A DNA stretch of 12,743 nt from an uncultured Collinsella sp. (GTDB taxonomy: Bacteria; Actinomycetota; Coriobacteriia; Coriobacteriales; Coriobacteriaceae): assembly GCA_900545835.1 (NCBI GenBank), contig URBB01000055.1, positions 1 to 12,743 on the forward strand, given 5' to 3'. Positions 7,075 through 12,743 of the stretch are shown piece after piece. The notes beneath the pieces are model-generated. The model was not told where the DNA came from. It made no database searches and saw only the letters and a program-made list of their open reading frames with translations. The translations under genes were made by a program, and so were the position numbers. Within the stretch, counting starts at the first letter, position 1, and every line of letters begins with the position of its first letter.

Positions 7075-8085
7075 CTATGCCCGCAGATCCTTCACACTGG
7101 AGCGCTCGACCAACACGCCCGAGACAAGCGTACGGCTTCTGGAGCTCGGAGCTTCTAGGCCCGCAACGACCTCGTTGAGCGCACGGACGCCCAGCTCGCG
7201 GTGGCGAAACTTCACCGACGTCAGAATCGAGTTGGGAATCGTCTTGTAGAGCTCATCGTCGAAGCCAATCACGGACACGTCGTCGGGCACGTTGAGTCCT
7301 TTGTCACGTAGAGCCATCATCACGCCGTTTGCCATGCAGTCGTTAGCAGCGAGGACCGCCGTGCAATCGGGTTTATCGGCAAGAACAAGACCCGCGGCAT
7401 AGCCACTATCCGCATTCCAATCGCCTTGCAGAGGCTCGGGCGGCTCAATGCCACACGCCTCGAGTGCCGCACGCCAACCTTTCATACGGCACTGGCTCGA
7501 CAGCGACTCTTTCTTACCCGAAACGAAGTACACGTTCTTGTGCCCGTGATTCAAGAAGTACTCGCACGCCATGCGCGCGCCACCCTCTTGATCGTCACTG
7601 ACGGTGGAGCAGGTAGGATGCTCCATCGGTGTGATAATCACCGTCTTGAGGTCTTTCGGTGCCTCAAAGGTATCAAAGTCATCGACCATCTGGCGCAGGT
7701 TGAAAATCATGCCGTCGACGGGAAGCTGCGACATCCTACGTGCCGCATCGGCAAGGGTCATCTTCTCCCCTGCGCGCTTCTTAATCATCGTGAGCGCAAA
7801 GCCGCGTTCTTCGGCGGCATCTGCGATACCGTCAATCATGTCCACGGCACCGCCCGACAAGTGGAACAGCACCACGCCGATGCACCCGTAACGGCCCAAC
7901 TTGAGCGAACGCGCGGCAAAGTTCGCCCGGAACCCGAGCGCTTCCATTGCGGAATGGACCTTATCGCGTGTCGACTCTCGCACGCTACCGGGCTCGTTGA
8001 TCACACGCGAAACCGTCTTGAGAGAAACACCCGCGGCAATCGCCACATCGTTCATCGAGACATTTTTCTTGTCCATCGTTGCCAC
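7075..8085 (-). CDS. LacI-2: LacI/GalR-family transcriptional repressor
   Basis: This paralogue of LacI-1 probably represses the divergent IICB-3/GH1-3 operon. The HTH reads MNDVAIAAGVSLKTVSRVINE, followed by a hinge (NFAARSLKLG) and an effector-binding domain with LADAARRM, PVDGMIF, GDWNADSGYA and VLAANDCMANG. All of these have counterparts in LacI-1. The frame is open to an ATG at 8136, but that lies within the likely promoter and has no ribosome site. GTG at 8085 has GGAG 5 nt upstream and gives 336 residues. ATG at 8076 is a second choice. The recognition-helix residues at the LacI Tyr17/Gln18 positions are Leu/Lys, against Arg/Gln in LacI-1, which fits a different operator. It is convergent with IICB-2. 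The inducer is unknown. Confidence 0.92.
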   Translation of the reverse strand: MATMDKKNVSMNDVAIAAGVSLKTVSRVINEPGSVRESTRDKVHSAMEALGFRANFAARSLKLGRYGCIGVVLFHLSGGAVDMIDGIADAAEERGFALTMIKKRAGEKMTLADAARRMSQLPVDGMIFNLRQMVDDFDTFEAPKDLKTVIITPMEHPTCSTVSDDQEGGARMACEYFLNHGHKNVYFVSGKKESLSSQCRMKGWRAALEACGIEPPEPLQGDWNADSGYAAGLVLADKPDCTAVLAANDCMANGVMMALRDKGLNVPDDVSVIGFDDELYKTIPNSILTSVKFRHRELGVRALNEVVAGLEAPSSRSRTLVSGVLVERSSVKDLRA

Positions 8086-8127
8086 TGCTTCTCCACTCGG
8101 TTCTCTATCACTTGTTTTTTGCGTTCT

Positions 8128-8157
8128 AGCATACACTACCTGCCTGACTGATAAATC
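8128..8157 (-). promoter_or_regulatory. Possible promoter of LacI-2
   Basis: On the minus strand TTGATT (8157-8152) and TGTATG (8133-8128) are 18 nt apart. The spacing and placement beside the ACCG element equal those of the LacI-1 promoter, but the boxes are weaker. TATGCT at 8131-8126 is an alternative -10 box. Confidence 0.3.
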
Positions 8158-8158
8158 A

Positions 8159-8186
8159 ACCGTTTACCGAACAATATCGACCGCTC
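8159..8186. promoter_or_regulatory. 28-bp shared ACCG element, copy 2
   Basis: This is the second copy of the block at 3294-3321. It begins ACCGTTTACCGAACAA and ends ACCGCTC, with 22 of 28 positions identical and no gaps. It abuts the putative LacI-2 -35 box. Both copies lie in divergent lacI/catabolic-gene regions, so a shared regulator is likely. Confidence 0.5.
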
Positions 8187-8222
8187 ACCCGTATATCCTT
8201 GTTGCTCTTCCAAAAATGTCTT

Positions 8223-8258
8223 ACGTTGTCATTAACGAAATGACAACGTTGTCATTTC
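8223..8258. promoter_or_regulatory. LacI-2 operator region: 24-bp perfect palindrome plus an extra half-site
   Basis: Positions 8235-8258 are a perfect palindrome with half-site CGAAATGACAAC and a central CpG. A further half-site, ACGTTGTCATT (8223-8233), lies immediately upstream, giving three half-sites in 36 bp. It is 103 bp upstream of IICB-3 and on the far side of LacI-2. The half-site core ATGACAAC resembles the LacI-1 core ATGAGCAC. Confidence 0.75.
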
Positions 8259-8360
8259 GCAATGCCTTCCTTGAGCAGGAAGGTTTCCGGGCAGTCCTGA
8301 CCATCCATCGACGACCAGTTCCATCCACATGCATCGCGCATCAAGTAGCAAAGGAGCTCT

Positions 8361-10148
8361 ATGGACGCCATCGTAAAGATGCTCGAAAAGCATCAGCCGT
8401 TCTTTGAGAAGATCTCGAGGAACATCTACCTCCAGGCTATTAAGGACGGATTCCTTGGGTGCATGCCCATCGTCCTCACCTCTTCGATTTTTCTGCTCAT
8501 TGCCACCCTTCCCGGCGTAGTCGGCATCACGCTGCCCCAGCCGCTCATCGACTGGTGCAACAAGCTGTACAACTTCACCATGGGCGTCATGGGCATCATG
8601 GTTGCCGGCACCACCGCCAAAAACTTCACGGCTTCCATGAACCGTCGCATGCCCGCCGGCAAGGTGCTCAACGACGGCTCCACCATGGTGGCCGCCCAGT
8701 GCAGCATGCTGCTGCTCGCTGTTACGCAGTTCACCACCAAGTTCGACGGCTCCGAGCTTTCGGTCTTCGATTGCACCAGCATGGGTACGCGCGGTCTGTT
8801 CTCGGCCTATATCGCCGCGTTCATTACCGTGTGGGTTTATAAGTTCTGCGTCTCGCGCGATCTGACCATTAAGCTGCCCAAGGAGGTCCCGGGCGCCATC
8901 GCTCAGAACTTCCGTGACATCATCCCCTTTGGCGGCGCCGTCATCATCTGCGGCATCATCGATGTCGTCGTGCGCAACCTCATGGGCGTTCCGTTCTCCG
9001 AGCTGCTCATCAAGCTGCTCTCCCCGCTCTTCACTGCGGCAGAAACCTATCCTGGCCTTATCCTTATCCAGGCAGCCACCGCGTTCTTCTGGTTCATCGG
9101 TGTCCATGGTCCTTCGATTGTCCAGCCGGGCATCGACCCCATCCGTCTTGCCAACCAGGCTGAGAACCTGCAGGTTCTGCTGGCCGGCGGCCACCCCGCC
9201 CACTCCCTCACCTTTAACATGTCGCTCGTGGGTGAGTTCGGCGGCACCGGCGCCACGTTCATCGTGCCGCTTCTGCTGATTCTCTTTATGAAGTCCAAGC
9301 AGCTCAAAGCCGTCGGTAAGGCCTCGATTGTTCCTGTTGCCTTCGCCGTCAACGAACCGCTGCTCTTTGGCGCGCCGATGATCCTTAACCCCTACATGCT
9401 CATCCCCTTTGTTGCCGCCGGCTGCGTCAACGTAAGTGTTGCCAAGTTCTTTATCGACAACGTGGGCATGAACGGCTTCTCCTTCGTGGTGCCTTGGGCT
9501 ACCCCTGCCCCCATCGGCATCTTCATCACCACGAACTTCCAGCTTATCGCCCTGGTGTTTGTCGCAATCATCATATTGCTGGACGCCATCATCTACCTGC
9601 CGTTCTTGAAGGCATACGATAAGCTGCTCTGCGACCAGGAGGCCGAACGCGCCGCAGAGCTGGGTCTTGAGTCCGATGGTGCTGCCACCATCGCCGCCAA
9701 CGCCCCTGCGCCCGCTGTCGAGCAGGCTACCGCTGTCACCGCTTCCGTCGAGCCGACCGCCGCTGCCGCCGACAGCAAGCCTGTCGCCGATCAGCCCGAG
9801 CCCGCCGCCGACGCATCCGCTAAGAAGGACGTCGACGGTCTGAAGGTCCTCGTCCTGTGCGCCGGCGCCGGCACCTCTGCCATGCTCGCCAACGCCATCA
9901 AGGAAGGTGCTGCGCAGACCGGAGAGAATATCGCTTCCTCCGCAGGCGCCTATGGTCAGCACACTGCCATCATGGATCAGTACGACGTTATCGTGCTCGC
10001 CCCGCAGGTTCGTAGCTACTACAACGACATGAAGGCCGACACCGATCGTCTGGGCATTAAGCTGCTCGCCCCCCGCGGTAAGGAATATATCGACCTTACC
10101 CGCAACCCCGCTGGCGCCATCAAGTGGCTCCGCGAGAACCTCGACTAG
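8361..10148 (+). CDS. IICB-3: PTS lactose/cellobiose-family permease, fused IIC-IIB
   Basis: This 595-residue membrane transporter is the closest relative of IICB-2. The IIC domain covers about residues 1-420, with the substrate-site His H249 in GVHGPS and Glu E332 in AVNEPLLFGAP. A long Ala/Pro/Glu-rich linker (about 430-490) is expanded relative to IICB-2. The IIB domain has the phosphoryl-accepting C500 in VLCAGAGTSAMLANAI. AAAGGAG 4 nt before the ATG is a strong ribosome site. It is the first gene of the operon that continues into GH1-3 75 nt later. The palindromic operator upstream points to control by LacI-2. The IIA partner must come from elsewhere. A beta-galactoside or beta-glucoside substrate is inferred from the family and from the linked hydrolase. 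Confidence 0.93.
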   Translation: MDAIVKMLEKHQPFFEKISRNIYLQAIKDGFLGCMPIVLTSSIFLLIATLPGVVGITLPQPLIDWCNKLYNFTMGVMGIMVAGTTAKNFTASMNRRMPAGKVLNDGSTMVAAQCSMLLLAVTQFTTKFDGSELSVFDCTSMGTRGLFSAYIAAFITVWVYKFCVSRDLTIKLPKEVPGAIAQNFRDIIPFGGAVIICGIIDVVVRNLMGVPFSELLIKLLSPLFTAAETYPGLILIQAATAFFWFIGVHGPSIVQPGIDPIRLANQAENLQVLLAGGHPAHSLTFNMSLVGEFGGTGATFIVPLLLILFMKSKQLKAVGKASIVPVAFAVNEPLLFGAPMILNPYMLIPFVAAGCVNVSVAKFFIDNVGMNGFSFVVPWATPAPIGIFITTNFQLIALVFVAIIILLDAIIYLPFLKAYDKLLCDQEAERAAELGLESDGAATIAANAPAPAVEQATAVTASVEPTAAAADSKPVADQPEPAADASAKKDVDGLKVLVLCAGAGTSAMLANAIKEGAAQTGENIASSAGAYGQHTAIMDQYDVIVLAPQVRSYYNDMKADTDRLGIKLLAPRGKEYIDLTRNPAGAIKWLRENLD

Positions 10149-10162
10149 TTCCTCCCTCTGTT

Positions 10163-10189
10163 GGTGCCCGGATCCCCAGTTCGGGCACC
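10163..10189 (+). other. Intercistronic hairpin between IICB-3 and GH1-3
   Basis: GGTGCCCG (10163-10170) pairs with CGGGCACC (10182-10189) across an 11-nt loop, with no T run after it. It lies 14 nt after the permease stop codon and corresponds in place to the hairpin between IICB-1 and GH1-1, although the sequence differs. Confidence 0.55.
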
Positions 10190-10223
10190 TCTCCCTATTC
10201 GTATCCCACAGAAAGGATGACTC

Positions 10224-11645
10224 ATGACCAACCCCATGCAGTTCCCCGACGGCTTTGTGTTTGGCGGCGCCACCGCCGCTTACCAGGTTGAGGGCGAGAC
10301 CCGCACGCACGGCAAGGGCAAAGTGCCCTGGGACGATTTCCTGGCAGCTCAGGGTCGCTTCTCCCCCGACCCCGCAAGCGATTTCTACAACAAGTACCCG
10401 GTCGATATCGACCTGTGCCAGCGTTTTGGCATCAACGGTATCCGTGTCTCCATCGCTTGGAGCCGTATCTTCCCCAGTGGCACCGGCGAGATTAACCCCG
10501 AGGGCGTCGCTTTCTATCACGAGCTTTTCGCCACCTGCAACAAAGCTGGCGTTATCCCCTATGTCACGCTCGATCACTTCGATACGCCCGAGGCCTTTTA
10601 CCAGAACGGCGGCGAGGGATTCCTGACGCGCACGACGATCGACGCCTTTGTCGAGTACGCCAAGTTCTGCTTTGCCGAGTTCACCGAGGTCAAGCACTGG
10701 TTCACGTTTAACGAGATTCCCGCAACCGCCGAGGGCAGCTTTATCGTCGGCAACTGGCCGCACGGCGAGAAGTACCGCCTGGACAAGGCCTTCCAGCTCA
10801 TGCACAACATGATGGTGGCCCATGCCAAGGCTGTCGTCGCCTTCCACGAGGGCGGCTTTGAGGGCGAGATCGGCATTGTCCAGAACCTGGAGCCCAAGTA
10901 TCCCCTCGACCCCAACAGCGCCGCCGACTGCGAGGCAGCCCGCATGGCCGACGTCATCAACAACCGCTGGGTACTCGACGCCACCTTCCGTGGCCACTAT
11001 GCAGCCGACACCATGGAAGCCGCAACCAAGCTTGCCCATATCGCCGGCGGCGAGCTCGACGTCCGCGACGAGGACATCGCCGCGCTGACCGCCGCGCTCC
11101 CCTACAACGATTGCTTGGGCGTCAACACCTACAAGTGCCAGTTCCTGCGTGCCGCCGAGGGCGAAAACGACATCAACCACAATGGCACCGGCGACAAGGG
11201 CTCCTCGCGCTGGTTCCTCAAGGGCGTGGGCGAGTCGTGCGTGCGCGAAGGCGTACCCACCACCGATTGGGACTGGATCATCTATCCCGAGGGCCTGTAC
11301 GACCTGCTGCTCCGCATTAAGAACGATTACCCCAACTACAAGAAGATCTACATCACCGAGAACGGCATGGGCTATAAGGACGACTTCGAGGATGGCTTTA
11401 TCGATGACGCCCCTCGTATCGACTACATGCGTCAGCATCTCGCGTGGATCCTCAAGGCAATCGACGGCGGCGTAAACGTCGACGGTTACTTTGTGTGGTC
11501 GCTGCAGGACCAGTTCTCCTGGACCAACGGCTACAACAAGCGTTATGGCCTGTTCTACATCGACTTTGAGACCCAGAAGCGCTATCCCAAGGCGAGCGCG
11601 TACTGGTACAAGAACGTCTCGGAGACCGGCCTGCTCATGGCCTAA
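10224..11645 (+). CDS. GH1-3: 6-phospho-beta-galactosidase/6-phospho-beta-glucosidase (LacG type)
   Basis: This 473-residue GH1 enzyme should cleave the disaccharide phosphate imported by IICB-3. The acid/base Glu is E164 in TFNEI and the nucleophile is E379 in ITENG. The phosphate loop SWTNGYNKRY gives S432, K439 and Y441. W433 is the position linked to galactose 6-phosphate preference. GAAAGGA 6 nt before the ATG supports the start. By eye it is very close to GH1-1, for instance FVFGGATAAYQVEGETRTHG in both. It has LDHFDTP where the others have LHHFD, and an extra short loop near NGGEGF that GH1-1 and GH1-2 lack. It ends 22 nt before a strong terminator. The paralogues probably divide related substrates or conditions (inferred). 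Confidence 0.93.
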   Translation: MTNPMQFPDGFVFGGATAAYQVEGETRTHGKGKVPWDDFLAAQGRFSPDPASDFYNKYPVDIDLCQRFGINGIRVSIAWSRIFPSGTGEINPEGVAFYHELFATCNKAGVIPYVTLDHFDTPEAFYQNGGEGFLTRTTIDAFVEYAKFCFAEFTEVKHWFTFNEIPATAEGSFIVGNWPHGEKYRLDKAFQLMHNMMVAHAKAVVAFHEGGFEGEIGIVQNLEPKYPLDPNSAADCEAARMADVINNRWVLDATFRGHYAADTMEAATKLAHIAGGELDVRDEDIAALTAALPYNDCLGVNTYKCQFLRAAEGENDINHNGTGDKGSSRWFLKGVGESCVREGVPTTDWDWIIYPEGLYDLLLRIKNDYPNYKKIYITENGMGYKDDFEDGFIDDAPRIDYMRQHLAWILKAIDGGVNVDGYFVWSLQDQFSWTNGYNKRYGLFYIDFETQKRYPKASAYWYKNVSETGLLMA

Positions 11646-11667
11646 CTTCAGCCGCGCATCCCCTGTC

Positions 11668-11715
11668 GGCCGCATGCGAATCCCTCCACGGGTTCGCATG
11701 CGGCCTTTTTGTTTT
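11668..11715 (+). terminator. Rho-independent terminator of the IICB-3/GH1-3 operon
   Basis: A perfect 13-bp stem (GGCCGCATGCGAA, 11668-11680, with 11693-11705) can be extended by three more pairs around a 6-nt loop. It is followed directly by TTTTTGTTTT. The tail is identical in form to that after GH1-1, while the stem sequence is unrelated. Confidence 0.95.
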
Positions 11716-11730
11716 CGCGCGGGTCGGCAG

Positions 11731-11799
11731 CCGTTTGTCTAAATCTGTAACATCAAGTCGAGTTTTTTGCCTCTACCAGTTACAAATCAAGACAAACGG
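11731..11799. repeat. Palindromic intergenic repeat, copy D
   Basis: 22-nt arms (11731-11752 and 11778-11799) match at 18 of 22 positions and are separated by 25 nt. The right core is AGTTACA instead of TGTTACA. The flank GGTCGGNAGCCGTTTGTCT is shared with copy A. The D-E pair is collinear with the A-B pair. Confidence 0.8.
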
Positions 11800-11819
11800 G
11801 AATCACTCTGCCGAAACGT

Positions 11820-11872
11820 CTCAATCTGTAACAGATATCTGCTCAAATCGAGTCTAGGTGTTACAGATTGAG
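11820..11872. repeat. Palindromic intergenic repeat, copy E
   Basis: Arms CTCAATCTGTAACA (11820-11833) and its exact complement (11859-11872) pair at all 14 positions, again with a 25-nt interval. TTTTT follows the right arm. The interval resembles the other copies better in reverse complement, so this copy may be inverted. It ends 10 nt before the ribosome site of the broken small ORF. Confidence 0.8.
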
Positions 11873-11894
11873 TTTTTGATTTGGGAGGTTGAGG

Positions 11895-12117
11895 ATGGGG
11901 GATCGCGTGCCGAAAGCATGGTCCCCGGATAAAAAAGCTCGCCGGCCAGGCCGAAGACATGGCCCACATCAAGGCAGACCTTTGCCCCTGCTCGCCCGAG
12001 CAAAAAGTCATGCCCCTCGATGCGCTCTGCCAGTCCGGCACCGAGACCCCGCAATGGCGGTGGGATGTGCTGGTCGGAGAGGGCGACCCGCTCTACTGCA
12101 AGTCCCGAGAGATCTAA
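11895..12117 (+). pseudogene. Small Cys-rich ORF interrupted by a frameshift in an A6 run
   Basis: GGGAGG (11883-11888) lies 6 nt before ATG 11895, which starts MGDRVPKAWSPDKK. At the A6 run (11931-11936) this frame drifts into Arg-rich sequence. The +1 frame continues as KLAGQAEDMAHIKADLCPCS and later carries WRWDVLVGEGDPLYCKSREI before TAA at 12115-12117. Removing one A joins the two into a plausible 73-residue protein with four Cys, two of them in CPC. If translation instead starts at ATG 11959, a 52-residue protein remains. I do not recognise the family. It may be a decayed gene, a sequencing error in the A run, or a frameshifted product. It is read away from the repeat pair just upstream. 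Confidence 0.45.
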
Positions 12118-12146
12118 GTATCCGCTGCAAGGTATAAGAACGAATT

Positions 12147-12172
12147 GGAGCCCTGGTACATACCGGGGCTCC
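12147..12172. terminator. Hairpin between the small ORF and the membrane-protein gene (possible bidirectional terminator)
   Basis: GGAGCCC-T-GGTA (12147-12158) pairs with TACC-G-GGGCTCC (12161-12172), giving 11 pairs plus one G-U. No T run follows on the plus strand and only a scattered one on the minus strand. It lies between two convergent ORFs, where a terminator is expected. Confidence 0.4.
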
Positions 12173-12204
12173 TCGTGGTAGTGGCTGTCTAATGAATCTG
12201 GTGG

Positions 12205-12549
12205 CTAGGCCTCTTCGCCGCCACTGGATTCAGTTACCGTTTCCTCCTCACTATGTTGCGTCTCTCTCGTAGCCTCATCAACTTCTGTTGACGAATGTGC
12301 CTCTTCGTATACTTCGATGTTCGCCTTGAGCATGGTTGCACTCTGTTCAGCAAGAGCGATCTTCCTCTGGTGCTTGTCGTAGGCATACAGTCCGATTCCA
12401 CCTGCGACTAGCGTGGCTACAGAACCGATTACTCCACCCTGGATTCTTCCAACGGAAATCCCGCCCGCTCTGATATTGCTGATCAGCGCCTGAGGCCCAC
12501 CGAGCTCTTTCGCCAGATGCGACAATTGCGCATAGTCCCAAGTCGTCAT
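12205..12549 (-). CDS. Hypothetical small single-pass membrane protein with acidic tail
   Basis: The product has 114 residues from ATG 12549, which has GAGG 8 nt upstream. An in-frame GTG at 12573 would add eight residues but has no ribosome site. Residues 1-25 (TTWDYAQLSHLAKELGGPQA) look like a short amphipathic N-terminal segment. About 38-56 (GGVIGSVATLVAGGIGLYAY) form one glycine-rich membrane helix. About 59-84 are a charged helix, possibly a coiled coil, and 83-114 are a strongly acidic Ser/Thr/Glu tail. I do not recognise the family and assign no function. It lies apart from the sugar genes, on the opposite strand, and has lower GC than they do, which suggests a different origin. A role in membrane anchoring is only a guess. 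Confidence 0.7.
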   Translation of the reverse strand: MTTWDYAQLSHLAKELGGPQALISNIRAGGISVGRIQGGVIGSVATLVAGGIGLYAYDKHQRKIALAEQSATMLKANIEVYEEAHSSTEVDEATRETQHSEEETVTESSGGEEA

Positions 12550-12664
12550 TGCCTTTTCCTCACTTTCTTTCACTTCAGCACCGCTTCCACTGGGGTGCTC
12601 ACGGTTGATTTCCGATCTCAGCCGAACACATTAGGCGGACAGGCCGTTCCCGCAGCTAGCCGAA

Positions 12665-12704
12665 CGCCCCCGAGGCCCCATCCGGGCCCCGGGGGCGCCG
12701 TTTT
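12665..12704 (+). terminator. Orphan terminator-like hairpin near the right edge
   Basis: CGCCCCCG (12665-12672) pairs with CGGGGGCG (12690-12697). After an A-C mismatch the stem continues with GGCCC/GGGCC around a 5-nt loop. CCGTTTT follows on the plus strand. No plus-strand gene is visible in the 90 nt before it. The rest of 12550-12743 holds no ORF I can support. Confidence 0.45.
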
Positions 12705-12743
12705 CCCAGTTGAAGGAACGGTGGAGATGTGTTTCGATGGGTC

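Noticed and set aside
8232..11699. A 1155-codon open frame on the minus strand opposite IICB-3 and GH1-3
   Set aside because: It is antisense to two well-supported genes, follows from their GC-rich codon use, and its product is low-complexity Val/Gly/Asp-rich with no recognisable domain.
12727..12743. Possible start of a plus-strand gene (ATG at 12727 after AAGGA at 12714-12718)
   Set aside because: Only five codons are visible, so neither the frame nor the product can be judged.

Overview
The window looks like part of a gut actinobacterial genome, probably Collinsella or a close Coriobacteriia relative. The inference rests on the GC-rich coding sequence, the LacE/LacG-type genes and LacI regulators; no marker gene fixes the taxon. 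It is a sugar-uptake island of three modules. Each pairs a lactose/cellobiose-family PTS permease (fused IIC-IIB, LacE type) with a GH1 6-phospho-beta-galactosidase/6-phospho-beta-glucosidase (LacG type). Two LacI-family repressors are interleaved.

Layout. (1) 3-1875, plus strand: the 3' end of a first IICB gene, then GH1-1, a strong terminator and a tandem pair of palindromic repeats. (2) 2143-3180, minus strand: LacI-1, divergent from GH1-2 (3516-4964) and IICB-2 (5141-6901), which end at a bidirectional terminator and one more repeat. (3) 7075-8085, minus strand: LacI-2, divergent from IICB-3 (8361-10148) and GH1-3 (10224-11645), which end at a terminator and a second tandem repeat pair. 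(4) 11895-12117: a short Cys-rich ORF that reads as one protein only if one A is removed from an A6 run. (5) 12205-12549, minus strand: a small predicted membrane protein of unknown function, then an orphan terminator-like hairpin near the right edge.

Expected working: a beta-galactoside or beta-glucoside is taken up and phosphorylated at C6 by IICB, using phosphate from HPr through a IIA protein that is not encoded here. The GH1 enzyme then splits the disaccharide 6-phosphate in the cytoplasm. Each LacI sits next to a divergent module and has candidate CpG-centred operators in that intergenic region. The two operator types are related but distinct, as are the recognition helices.

The least ordinary element is a family of five intergenic inverted repeats. 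Each has TGTAACA and TGTTACA cores separated by exactly 25 nt. They follow the terminators at all three operon ends and show pairing changes that keep the stem. I know of no name for this family. The other new-looking signals are the paired operator codes, a 28-bp element shared by both regulator promoters, and the reshuffled ancestry of the three permease/hydrolase pairs.
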